64,000 nt of DNA from the NCBI GenBank assembly GCA_965227145.1, contig OZ245730.1:4030001-4094000 (forward strand), read 5' to 3'. The translations under genes were made by a program, and so were the position numbers. Under the pieces are notes generated by a model, which saw nothing but the letters and a program-made list of their open reading frames with translations, made no database searches and was not told the DNA's origin. Below, in pieces: positions 45,524 to 54,100 of the stretch; positions within the stretch are counted from its first letter, which is position 1, and every line of letters starts with the position of its first letter. Source of the stretch: JACKAQ01 sp965227145. GTDB taxonomy: Bacteria > Calditrichota > Calditrichia > RBG-13-44-9 > J075.

Positions 45524-46857
45524 CCCATCCCCTGACGTTGCCCAATTGGTAATCCGTTACCATTCTCAGAAACCGGTATTAATTCCGCTTCGGGAGTTTC
45601 TTCGGATTCTTCGAGGTCAATTTCTGCAATTTCATTTTCAACTAATCGTTTTTGCGCGACGGCAAACGCGATCAACCAATATACGACTTCGGCATATTGC
45701 CGACTGTGGAATATCCCTGCGGCAGATATCCCGATTAATGCCAATTGTATTGCGGTTGTGTTCAAATAATACCATCGCAATTCCGGTCGCCATTTCGATA
45801 ATCGCTTCACTTGCATGGTGATAAAAAACGCATGGGCTAAAAATCCTAAATATAGTAAAAGCCCGATTAATCCCCAGTCTGTAAAAATTGCGACAAAAGT
45901 ATTGTGCTGCGATTTCGGAGAGTTGATTTCCGGAATATATGACATGGAAAGCTCTTCAAAACCGCCGTCGCCAACGCCCATCGGATGCTCTTTCCACATT
46001 TCGTATGCGCCGCCCCAAATCCACAGACGACTTTGGGCGGAATTATCGCTGACATCCGTTTGCTGTCTTTCCGAAAATGATTCGTTCGTCAAATTTAAAA
46101 ATAGCGCCGTTGCACCAATTATTCCGACAACAACAATCATTCGATATTTACCGCGCATCAGCAAAACAGAAAACATTCCGATTGCCATTAAACCCACCAC
46201 GGTTGCGCGGCTATTCGCCAGAATAATCAGGTTCAGACAAAATGGTACCGCCAGTAAAATGAAAATTTTTTGCCAGCGGTTGCTCAATAGAAAGTAAATG
46301 CCAAAAAACGGGAGCATTGCCATCACATGTGCAGAGAGTGCATTTTCTTCCGTAGCATTTGGGGCGATGACACCGATGTCGCGGTTGGATCCGACATCCC
46401 AAGCTATAAATCCCATATGTGATACACAAACGATGATCACCCACATTAAAATACGGTAATCCTGCTGGGTTCGCATCAGGCTAACCAACAGATAAAACAG
46501 CATCAGTTTGTTAACCACATCCATGGTTTTTTCGAAACTGGCATCCGGAAATAGCGCAAACATGTAAGATACAACAAACATGTTCAAAATAATAAAACAG
46601 ACCCAAATCAGTATTTTCAGATCCGGTTTCACCAGCATTGGTTTTAGGCGATTACGGTTGATAAAAAAGCTGATCAGCGTAGCGAGTGCGATCGTGTACG
46701 ACCAGCGTAAATCCGGCAACGCATCGCCCCACCAGAAATACGGCGGGTGATTGTGCCATTCAAAAATGTATGTAATAACGCCATAAACGGGATTGTAAAA
46801 GGTAAGGATTAATCCCGTAAAATAAACCAATGCAAAAACGACAGCGGTTAAGCTCAT
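45520..46857 (-). CDS. O-antigen ligase / Wzy-like membrane protein
   Basis: The 445-aa protein has about 10-12 transmembrane segments and a large periplasmic loop with SRLWIWGGAYEMWKEHPMGVGDGGFEE and SPKSQHNTFVAIFTDWGLIG, the O-antigen ligase/Wzy signature region. The arrangement also resembles the exosortase-A-associated O-glycosylation ligase group. It probably polymerises repeat units or transfers a finished glycan to an acceptor; sequence alone cannot tell which. It ends in a charged cytosolic tail. It overlaps the GT4 gene by 4 bp and follows the FemAB-like gene by 19 bp. Confidence 0.85.
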   Translation of the reverse strand: MSLTAVVFALVYFTGLILTFYNPVYGVITYIFEWHNHPPYFWWGDALPDLRWSYTIALATLISFFINRNRLKPMLVKPDLKILIWVCFIILNMFVVSYMFALFPDASFEKTMDVVNKLMLFYLLVSLMRTQQDYRILMWVIIVCVSHMGFIAWDVGSNRDIGVIAPNATEENALSAHVMAMLPFFGIYFLLSNRWQKIFILLAVPFCLNLIILANSRATVVGLMAIGMFSVLLMRGKYRMIVVVGIIGATALFLNLTNESFSERQQTDVSDNSAQSRLWIWGGAYEMWKEHPMGVGDGGFEELSMSYIPEINSPKSQHNTFVAIFTDWGLIGLLLYLGFLAHAFFITMQVKRLSKWRPELRWYYLNTTAIQLALIGISAAGIFHSRQYAEVVYWLIAFAVAQKRLVENEIAEIDLEESEETPEAELIPVSENGNGLPIGQRQGMG

Positions 46858-46876
46858 AATTTACAACTACTTTGGA

Positions 46877-47905
46877 TTATGGAATATGTTTGATCACCAA
46901 CGGTCCAACCGAATTGGTGAAAGAAAGCGGCATTTTTTGCCAAATTTTTATGAACATATCAAACTTGCTGTTGTCCGGATTCATCTCCGGCAGTTCCTCT
47001 TTTTCCGGCAAAATATAATACCAGTAGAGTGGTGATTCCTCCGCGCCCCATTGTCTTTTGAAGCGATACGTTCCGGAATCCGGTGTGCAACGTCCATAGT
47101 CAAACCGTTTGCAGCCTTTTTCGATGCCCAGTTTCAGGGATTCCCAATACAGCAGCATGTTCGGGCTGGATCGATTGTATTCCCGCAACGATGATGCCCA
47201 GGGAATTTCCATGATATCGCCATATTTTATCAAAAAAGAAGCAGCGGCAGCAGCGCCATTGGCAGCGTAAACCACACCGACAAACGCCTCTTCCGGAAAA
47301 GTTTTGAGAATATTTTCAAAAAACCGACGCGGTAGTGGCGGTGTGCCCAAATCCCGCATGTTTATGGTGAATACCTTGTAAAATTCGTCCAGAAGTTCCA
47401 GCCCACCGGTTTTTCCGGTCATCTCATCTTTCATCGGGCGACGGATCTGGCTGCGCAATTTGGCTTTAAATCCATTGAACAGCTCATCTGGATCAGCCGG
47501 TAAATCCAGAAAAAACGTAACTTTATGTTGTTTGCAAGGCATGCCTGTATTTAAAGCTTCACCCTGCCGGATTTCGATTGATTTAAATCCTTTTTCAACC
47601 CGGAATGATTCCAGAAATTGCATCAACGGTTCGATCTGATCATCGTTGCTCAATAGCGGACCGCCATAATTGACAAATGGCTGTGATACCGCCAATCGCC
47701 CGAACAGCAACGATTTAAAATCGGTCAACGGCAAAACGCCGGTGATTTTTTGATTTTCGGTTAGGGTTATATAGTAAATCTGGTGGCCAAAAGTAGTTTT
47801 GACCATTTCGTGCCAAACCGTGGAGTGGTATATTTTTCCGTTTTTGTGCTCGTTTACAAAGCGATCCCAGCCATCGGGTGCTTCTAAAAATGCTTTAATT
47901 TCCAT
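46877..47905 (-). CDS. FemAB-like GNAT-fold acyltransferase (XrtA-associated type)
   Basis: The 342-aa protein has two GNAT-like halves with the FemAB pattern: FLDLPADPDELFNGFKAKLRSQIRR, then ALVGVVY-type strands and FDYGRCTPDSGTYRFKRQWG, a motif typical of the PEP-CTERM/exosortase-associated FemAB family. Such proteins transfer an acyl or amino-acyl group to a sugar or lipid-linked intermediate. The ATG at 47903-47905 follows AGGGATGGG; an in-frame TTG 7 codons earlier overlaps the epimerase gene. Neighbours fit an envelope-glycan decoration role. Confidence 0.85.
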   Translation of the reverse strand: MEIKAFLEAPDGWDRFVNEHKNGKIYHSTVWHEMVKTTFGHQIYYITLTENQKITGVLPLTDFKSLLFGRLAVSQPFVNYGGPLLSNDDQIEPLMQFLESFRVEKGFKSIEIRQGEALNTGMPCKQHKVTFFLDLPADPDELFNGFKAKLRSQIRRPMKDEMTGKTGGLELLDEFYKVFTINMRDLGTPPLPRRFFENILKTFPEEAFVGVVYAANGAAAAASFLIKYGDIMEIPWASSLREYNRSSPNMLLYWESLKLGIEKGCKRFDYGRCTPDSGTYRFKRQWGAEESPLYWYYILPEKEELPEMNPDNSKFDMFIKIWQKMPLSFTNSVGPLVIKHIP

Positions 47906-47922
47906 CCCATCCCTGCCGTTTT

Positions 47923-48894
47923 TCAATCTGTTAAATCAATTTCCCTCAACCACGCTTTATTTTCCGCAAACCAATCGCAAACTTTTTTTAACCCATCTTC
48001 CAACGGCACCTGAGGGCGCCAGTTGAGCAATTGGAGCGTCCGGTCCAAATTTGCCCAAGTTACCGGGTTGTCTGCCGGATGCCGGTCCATGTAGTTTTTA
48101 TTGGCGGATTTTCCCATCAGTTTTTCGAGCAATGTAATCATTTGGTGCAGTTCAACCGGGCGATCGTTGCCAACATTGAATATGTTGTAACCGCTTAAAT
48201 CGAGACAACGAACAGTCGCTTCTGCGACATCATCTACAAAAGTAAAATCGCGTTTTTGTTTGCCATCACCGTAAATATCTATTGGCAAGCCCCGGTCAAT
48301 TTTTAACAGAAATTTGAAATAGGACATATCGGGTCGCCCCGCTGGTCCATAAACCGTAAAATAGCGCGGTATACTTACATTAATTTTATAGAGATAATGA
48401 TACGAATAGCAAAGCGCTTCCGCACCTTTTTTGGATGCAGCGTATGGTGAAAGCGGCGTATCGGTTTTATTTCCCACGTTAAACGGTGTTTCGGTTTCGC
48501 CATAAACACTCGATGTTGATGCCAAAATAAATTTGTGGATGCCTTTCTGACGACAACATTCGAGTAAGTTGAGCGTTCCGGTCACATTCGTTTGGTAATA
48601 CACCCACGGGTCTGCAACGCTGGCACGCACACCTGCGCGGGCTGCGAGATTAAAAACGGCATCAAATTGATGTTCACCAAAAATATTACTGAGCAGTTCA
48701 AGATCGCCGATATCGCCCTGGACAAATTGAAAACGATTGTTTTTTTGTAAATGTTGCAGCCGCCATTGCTTAACACGAACATCGTAATAATCGTTCATAT
48801 TATCAATGCCAACAACTTTTTCGCCGCGATCGAGCAGTTTTTCAGCGACTTTTGAACCGATAAACCCGGCTGCGCCTGTTACAAAATAAGTCAT
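47923..48894 (-). CDS. NAD-dependent sugar-nucleotide epimerase (UDP-glucuronate 4-epimerase-like)
   Basis: The 323-aa extended SDR protein has the NAD loop GAAGFIGSKVAEKL (7-20), the VFNLAARAGVRASVADPW segment, catalytic Ser in STSSVYG and the YAASK dyad. The NMNDYYDVRVKQWRL stretch is typical of UDP-glucuronate 4-epimerases, which make UDP-galacturonate; other UDP-sugar epimerases are possible. This fits the UDP-sugar dehydrogenase at the left edge. Start ATG at 48892-48894. A minus-strand terminator (48952-48983) lies between it and wzc, so it likely begins its own transcript. Confidence 0.9.
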   Translation of the reverse strand: MTYFVTGAAGFIGSKVAEKLLDRGEKVVGIDNMNDYYDVRVKQWRLQHLQKNNRFQFVQGDIGDLELLSNIFGEHQFDAVFNLAARAGVRASVADPWVYYQTNVTGTLNLLECCRQKGIHKFILASTSSVYGETETPFNVGNKTDTPLSPYAASKKGAEALCYSYHYLYKINVSIPRYFTVYGPAGRPDMSYFKFLLKIDRGLPIDIYGDGKQKRDFTFVDDVAEATVRCLDLSGYNIFNVGNDRPVELHQMITLLEKLMGKSANKNYMDRHPADNPVTWANLDRTLQLLNWRPQVPLEDGLKKVCDWFAENKAWLREIDLTD

Positions 48895-48951
48895 TTTTCC
48901 TCGTCAGATAACGTTGCTAATCGATTACATTTTTTTAAACTAACATCTGGA

Positions 48952-48983
48952 TAAAAAGAACGCGGAACACACCTGTCCCGCGT
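48952..48983 (-). terminator. Intrinsic terminator (minus strand) after the Wzc gene
   Basis: On the minus strand ACGCGGGAC and GTTCCGCGT (one mismatch) form a stem followed by TCTTTTTA. It lies 22 bp after the Wzc-like stop codon and splits the exopolysaccharide genes into two transcripts. Confidence 0.6.
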
Positions 48984-49005
48984 CAAAATTTTGTTTATTA
49001 TCAAC

Positions 49006-51375
49006 TTAGTAGTTGTAATATGAGTATTGATAACGCTCTTTTTTGACATCGGTTTTCACCATATTCAAAACCAAACCGAGCAGGCTATCCTGAATTTGCG
49101 CATATTCACGCAATTTTTGTTCAAGCTGTTCAACATTAGTGTAATCTGCACGGACCACCACCACCAATCCATCCACATTCCGGGTGAGGATTGGCGCATC
49201 CGAACTTGCCTGAAATGGCGCTGTATCCAAAATTACCATACCGTAATGCTGTTTTAGCATATTCAATAATGCGTTCATACGCTCGGAACCCAACATTTCG
49301 GTAGGATTCGGTATCGGCGAACCGGTTGTAATAATGTGTAAATTCGGGATAATCGTTTTCTGGATCAACTTTTTGATGTTTTCATAATCCACAGTTGCTT
49401 TGGATACGAGGAAATCACCAAGTCCCGGCTTTTTGCGATTACCAAAAACATTGTGCAAAACACCGCGACGTAAATCCGCATCTATCAACAACGTGGATAT
49501 TTTTTGTTGTGCAAATGTGATAGCCAGATTCGCACAAGTTAACGATTTGCCTTCATTCGGACGCAAACTGGTCATTACAAATGAGCCAAGTTTTTGTTTT
49601 TGGCTCATAAAAAGCAATTTTGTCCGCAAATCGCGATACGATTCTGATTCCAAAGTGGGCGAATAATCCAGGGTAATCAGCTTCGCATCTCGCTTTCCTT
49701 TGATATCCTTTACGTTATCCGGAATATCGTTTTCATCGTAAATCACAGGAATGCTTCCGATAACGGGGAATTTCAATTTACCTTCGAGGTCTTCGGCGGT
49801 TTGCACTGTTTTATCAAAAAATTCCAGAACGATGGCTAACGCAACGCCCAAACCTATGCCCAGCATAAGCCCCAACAGCGATTTTTGGAGGACAATTTTC
49901 CAGCTACTTTGGAGTGGCGGAATGCGGGCTTCATCCATAATGAAAACATCGCCGACTTCCACTTCGTTGCTGAGTTTTGCCTGATTGTAGCGCAACAGAA
50001 TATCTTCATAAAGCCGTTGTTTAACTTCCTGATCTCGCACGAATGCGGTTAATTCGCGTTCTTTTCTGGGCAAGGCGCTAAGTTTTCCGCGTTCATTCAA
50101 AATATTTTGTTCGGCAACCGTTACATCTGTGCTCAGTTTATCGATATGCGAAATTGCCAAATCGATAATTTTATTAAATAGTGCATTAAATCTGGCTTCA
50201 TTTTCGCGCAGCTCCGCCGGCGAAACAAATTGTTTGGTATACATTTCATTGCGTGCAGTTGTTAATTCCCGCATTTCGGAATCGAAAGCGGTGCCGGATG
50301 GCAGCCCATCAGCCAGCAAATATTGCACTAACTCGCGAACGCGTACCGATTTTTCATCGAAATCCTCGGTTTCTCTGATTTGCTGAATCAACTGACGGAT
50401 TTCATTTTGCTTAAACTGCGCCGTTGCACGACCTTGCTCCAATGTGGCTAAAGATGTCGCGACACGTCCTTCAATAACATCCGGGTTGCGTTCCCGGAAA
50501 ACCTGTAACCTTTGATTGGCTATTTCCAGCTCTTCTTTTGAAATATCCAATTGGCTTTTGAGGTTTTTTTCCGCTTCGTTACTTTTGCGGTTTTTGATTC
50601 TGGAATCGAACTCCACAAACCGGGTTGCCAGGGTATTGGCAACTTTTGCAGCCATTACCGGCGATGAATGAGTGGCAGAAATTTCCAGATAGGTCATATT
50701 TCGGCGATCCAGCCATCTTTGCCCGATCATATTTCGCAGTGTGGAAATTGCCCGGTCGGTATCGCGAATTTTAAATTCAACATTTTTTTGGCCTAAACCT
50801 TTGACAAAATCGCTGTTCAGGGCAAATGCAATACTGTATTGCGCCAGCCGAACCGTATCTTCAACGGCAAAAGTCGTGAGTAATTTATCTTCAATTCCAT
50901 TTGCCGGATTGGTATAAAGCAAACTGTATTTGCCAATTTGGTCTATGCTTTTTAGCACCTTAAATTGTCCGTCAACGCTATTAAAGGATACATTCACATA
51001 ACGGAACAGGTCATCGCGGTCCACACCTTCTGTCGTAACGGAAAGATTGAGCTGTAACTCCTCTACAATTTGTTCCATTAACTTATTGGTTGTTAGTGTG
51101 GTTACCCGGCTTTCGTTAACCCGGCGTCCGTTATCACCATCCAATGCACCTACTTTACGGGCATCCTGAAAATGGAGCAACGTTTCTGCGGTATATAATG
51201 GCTGGCTGTCATACATTGCCACATAGCCAACCCATCCTGCAAAAACCAGCACAAAAACGCCCAGAATCAGCCACAGCCGCTTTCGGAGGATGCGTAAATA
51301 TTTTTTAATTTCATTTTCCGGTTCGACAAAGCTGTTTCCTGTGCCCCGCCGGTGCCCATTGGCATTAATATTCAT
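49006..51375 (-). CDS. Wzc-type polysaccharide co-polymerase with BY-kinase domain
   Basis: The 789-aa protein fuses a Wzz chain-length domain (TM1 about 35-53, long periplasmic coiled coils about 270-470, TM2 about 495-515) to a cytosolic bacterial tyrosine kinase. The kinase has Walker A RPNEGKSL (about 601-608), Walker A' LLIDADLRRG (about 629) and Walker B MVILDTAPF (about 717). The C-terminal tyrosine cluster YQYSYYNY is the autophosphorylation tail. It controls chain length and export with Wza. A phosphatase partner is the LMW-PTP domain at 42.2-43.9 kb. I chose the second ATG (51373-51375) because GAGG then has normal spacing. Confidence 0.94.
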   Translation of the reverse strand: MNINANGHRRGTGNSFVEPENEIKKYLRILRKRLWLILGVFVLVFAGWVGYVAMYDSQPLYTAETLLHFQDARKVGALDGDNGRRVNESRVTTLTTNKLMEQIVEELQLNLSVTTEGVDRDDLFRYVNVSFNSVDGQFKVLKSIDQIGKYSLLYTNPANGIEDKLLTTFAVEDTVRLAQYSIAFALNSDFVKGLGQKNVEFKIRDTDRAISTLRNMIGQRWLDRRNMTYLEISATHSSPVMAAKVANTLATRFVEFDSRIKNRKSNEAEKNLKSQLDISKEELEIANQRLQVFRERNPDVIEGRVATSLATLEQGRATAQFKQNEIRQLIQQIRETEDFDEKSVRVRELVQYLLADGLPSGTAFDSEMRELTTARNEMYTKQFVSPAELRENEARFNALFNKIIDLAISHIDKLSTDVTVAEQNILNERGKLSALPRKERELTAFVRDQEVKQRLYEDILLRYNQAKLSNEVEVGDVFIMDEARIPPLQSSWKIVLQKSLLGLMLGIGLGVALAIVLEFFDKTVQTAEDLEGKLKFPVIGSIPVIYDENDIPDNVKDIKGKRDAKLITLDYSPTLESESYRDLRTKLLFMSQKQKLGSFVMTSLRPNEGKSLTCANLAITFAQQKISTLLIDADLRRGVLHNVFGNRKKPGLGDFLVSKATVDYENIKKLIQKTIIPNLHIITTGSPIPNPTEMLGSERMNALLNMLKQHYGMVILDTAPFQASSDAPILTRNVDGLVVVVRADYTNVEQLEQKLREYAQIQDSLLGLVLNMVKTDVKKERYQYSYYNY

Positions 51376-51393
51376 CATTACCTCGGATAATTG

Positions 51394-52134
51394 TTACCGC
51401 CCTTGAATCACGTATCGTTGATAGGTTATATATAATGTAAAGAAACCGGCAATTGCCGTCACAAAGTTAAGAACATTACGTGTTTTGGCAAAAAAGCCCG
51501 GTTTGTTGGGTGAACGCACCCAAATCTGATCGCCGGAACGGAATGATATATTTTTCAGAGCAACACCGGATTGGATATACGGAATAAGGTCTTCCTGAAC
51601 ATTATCGCCATCCCTTTTCCAGCGCATTTGTTTCAGCCCGTCTTCGTCCAATGTTCCGCCAACCAGTTTCATTACTTCCCACAATGAATAATCATTATCG
51701 AAATAGTAAAAACCCGGCTTGCGCACACCGCCCAAAACACTCAACCGAATCATCGGCTTAACCTGTATATTCGGAAAACGGAGATAATCTTTATACTTAT
51801 CGAGCAAATAATTGGTGAAATCTGCTTCCGTCATCTGGGTGATTCGCACTTTACCATAAATCGGCAATTCGACGTAACCGCCGTCATCAATCGGGAAAAT
51901 ACCGTTCAGGAAGAATGTAGTATCCGGATAAGTTGAAATGGAAACGCCATCACCAGGAGAAAAACCACGTCGGATGCCCACAACACCCTGACCCGGAGAA
52001 ACCGGTGCTTCTAACAATTCCGGACTTCCCGGCTGTTCGGGGCTATTTGCAAACACAGGACAGAAAATAACCATTTGCAACACAAAACTCAAGAACATCA
52101 ACAGTGAAAGCGATTTTTTGAAAGTCAAAATCAC
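51394..52134 (-). CDS. Wza-type polysaccharide export protein
   Basis: The 246-aa protein has a signal peptide (LLMFLSFVLQMVIFCPVFA) and a Poly_export domain (about 65-130: PIDDGGYVELPIYGKVRI) followed by an SLBB-like beta-grasp (SVLGGVRKPGFYYFDNDYSLWEVM). A C-terminal hydrophobic helix (VLNFVTAIAGFFTLYITYQRY) could span a membrane, unlike the long-barrel E. coli Wza. It should guide the polymer across the periplasm with Wzc. The GTG at 52132-52134 is chosen because GGAGG lies 5 nt upstream; the upstream TTG has no such site. 18 bp separate it from wzc. Confidence 0.88.
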   Translation of the reverse strand: MILTFKKSLSLLMFLSFVLQMVIFCPVFANSPEQPGSPELLEAPVSPGQGVVGIRRGFSPGDGVSISTYPDTTFFLNGIFPIDDGGYVELPIYGKVRITQMTEADFTNYLLDKYKDYLRFPNIQVKPMIRLSVLGGVRKPGFYYFDNDYSLWEVMKLVGGTLDEDGLKQMRWKRDGDNVQEDLIPYIQSGVALKNISFRSGDQIWVRSPNKPGFFAKTRNVLNFVTAIAGFFTLYITYQRYVIQGR

Positions 52135-52160
52135 CGTTACCTCCAATTCGTTTTTTATTG

Positions 52161-53006
52161 TCAAGCCGATCGAAAGAAACGATACCGTTTCTCTTTAGTA
52201 TCCAACTCCAACGCTTTTAAAATTGAGCGCAATTTGAATATGCCAATTTTGACATGAGAATATTCTTCTGCATTTAACGCTTTTTTTATTTTGAAAAACC
52301 CATATTCAGGATGTTTGGAAATTATATCACGAATTTTATCCTGAACCGGACGGATTTTCATATCCGGTTCTTTTTCAAATTTGCCCAAATCAAACTCGAC
52401 ATATCCGGCTCGATTGTCTTCACCGCCAGATTTCACAATACCTTCGCTGGCCAAAATACCGTCAATATTGATGTCGATCTCTTCCTCCGAAATAACCATC
52501 TCTTCGGATTCACTCGGCGTATATTCTGGTTTTGGTTCGCCGTTGGATTCGGGTATCTCCGTTTCTTTGGGCTCCTGATAAGTCCGTTGAACGGTTGTGG
52601 TCGGCGATTTGGTATCCTGACCTTCCATCTTTTTCCCGCTGAAGCTTTTCACGGCTTCGTCAACAGAACCATATTCACTGATGATGTGATAAAATTCCAG
52701 CATTTGGTAAATTTCATAAATTTCCGGACCCATATTGGCAAGTTTAATATCGCCGCCATTTTCCCGGAACCGTTTGATTTCACCAATTAAAACGCCCCAG
52801 CCGGCACTGCTCATATATACAAGATTTTGCAGATTAAATACCAAACTGTAATACTTGTCCGCTATGCAATGATCGATCACTTTTTGAAGCAAATGACTGT
52901 TAGCCTGATCCACATAACCGTTGATGGTTACCATCATAACCCTTGATTGTTCATCCAATACGCGGGTTTCGATTTTTACACTGTCTTTTTCGCTCATACG
53001 CACCAT
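52161..53006 (-). CDS. STAS protein with unknown C-terminal domain in the exopolysaccharide locus
   Basis: The 281-aa protein has an N-terminal STAS domain (about 10-110) in which the SpoIIAA turn reads YMSSAGWG: the phospho-acceptor Ser67 is kept and the preceding Asp is replaced by Ser. An acidic/Pro linker (about 120-190) joins a C-terminal domain (about 215-281: IRPVQDKIRDIISKHPEYGFFKIKKAL), which resembles no family I know and looks like a winged-helix/DNA- or protein-binding module. As the only regulatory gene in the locus, 26 bp upstream of wza, it may link exopolysaccharide synthesis to a partner-switching signal. Start ATG at 53004-53006. Confidence 0.8.
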   Translation of the reverse strand: MVRMSEKDSVKIETRVLDEQSRVMMVTINGYVDQANSHLLQKVIDHCIADKYYSLVFNLQNLVYMSSAGWGVLIGEIKRFRENGGDIKLANMGPEIYEIYQMLEFYHIISEYGSVDEAVKSFSGKKMEGQDTKSPTTTVQRTYQEPKETEIPESNGEPKPEYTPSESEEMVISEEEIDINIDGILASEGIVKSGGEDNRAGYVEFDLGKFEKEPDMKIRPVQDKIRDIISKHPEYGFFKIKKALNAEEYSHVKIGIFKLRSILKALELDTKEKRYRFFRSA

Positions 53007-53100
53007 TTTTCCGTTGTTATTCGAATACTATCGGTAAAATAGTTCGATAATTTTACAAATTCCTTTAAGAATTTACATTTTTTATAATACAATTTCAAAA

Positions 53101-53167
53101 CCGCCAAGTTATGAATGGTTGAGTCATTTGTGTTAAACGACCGCCAAATTATTCTTAAAATCGCCAA
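53101..53167 (-). promoter_or_regulatory. Phased direct repeats upstream of the STAS-wza-wzc transcript
   Basis: CGCCAA occurs at 53102, 53142 and 53162 (TTGGCG on the minus strand), spaced 40 and 20 bp, i.e. on one helix face. The two outer copies extend to CCGCCAARTTAT. The copy nearest the gene (53101-53107) overlaps a possible -35, with TAAAAA about 17 bp downstream on the minus strand as -10. The site lies about 100 bp upstream of the STAS start. Confidence 0.45.
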
Positions 53168-53230
53168 AAGGTGTGACTCTGCGCATAAAATATTTTTTAT
53201 TGATATTTTATGCACTGGCATTTCTCGATG

Positions 53231-54100
53231 TTAACAGAATGAAAAGGAAGATTGCGTTTGAATAGCCAGGTTAGAAGCTTGAAATGATGTGAACGGAAAC
53301 ATATCTGTAATCACATCCAATCGTTTCAAAAACTGATGAATTCCTTTATAATGGCGAATTTTTCCGGTGAAGCCCAAATCAACTCTGGGCAAACCGGTAT
53401 CGAACTCCCAGGGATGCGCATAAAAGATGATGGGTCGCTGTTCATTTTGGCAGCGTTTCATCAAATGCCGGGTTAGCGGAAATGGAAATAAACGAAAATA
53501 GCCGCCCCCGCTGCAAGGCAGATTTTGTGATCCCAGTTTAACGGTCGTCATTGGATATTCGATGAGTTTTTTTTCATTTTTTTCGTATATGACAAATGGC
53601 TCGCGTGGTGCATCCGGAATGCCATATCTGTCGTGATGAATCGGGAATACGGATGAATCGTAGCGCAATCCTTCCTCCAACATAATTGGCAACGCCCACA
53701 ATGTATCTTTTGTAACTGAAAAAGTAGGTGCGCGATAGCCCACAACCGGCTGGTCAACAAGATTTTGGAGGACATCCAGCGATTGCCGTAAATCTTGCCG
53801 GAAGGATTCCGGCGTCATTTGTGTTATCATTTTGTGGGAATAGCCATGAGATGCAATTTCGTGGCCTTCGTGTGCAGCACGTGTAACAAGCTCGGGATAT
53901 TTTTCTGCGACCCATCCCAAAAAAAAGAATGTTGATTTCAAGTTTTTGCGAGCCAGAAAATTTAATATCAATTCGGTGCTTTCGACAACGCGGCTTTCCT
54001 GTTTTTCCCATTCTTCCGACGGAAATCGTCCGTTAAAAATTTCGGGATGAAACCAGTCTTCGATGTCAAACGACAGTATATTGTGATTTTGTTTACTCAT
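53231..54100 (-). CDS. Polysaccharide deacetylase, DUF3473/XrtA-associated type
   Basis: The 289-aa protein begins SFDIEDWFHPE (metal/catalytic Asp pair), then has STFFFLGWVAEKYPELV, HEIASHGYSH (metal-binding HxxxH), VGYRAPTFSV and the family end FYAHPWEFD. This is the exosortase-associated deacetylase subfamily with a C-terminal DUF3473 segment. It likely N-deacetylates the exported polymer. Start ATG at 54098-54100, directly adjoining the sugar transferase stop codon. A 224-bp gap with phased repeats separates it from the STAS gene. Confidence 0.9.
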   Translation of the reverse strand: MSKQNHNILSFDIEDWFHPEIFNGRFPSEEWEKQESRVVESTELILNFLARKNLKSTFFFLGWVAEKYPELVTRAAHEGHEIASHGYSHKMITQMTPESFRQDLRQSLDVLQNLVDQPVVGYRAPTFSVTKDTLWALPIMLEEGLRYDSSVFPIHHDRYGIPDAPREPFVIYEKNEKKLIEYPMTTVKLGSQNLPCSGGGYFRLFPFPLTRHLMKRCQNEQRPIIFYAHPWEFDTGLPRVDLGFTGKIRHYKGIHQFLKRLDVITDMFPFTSFQASNLAIQTQSSFSFC

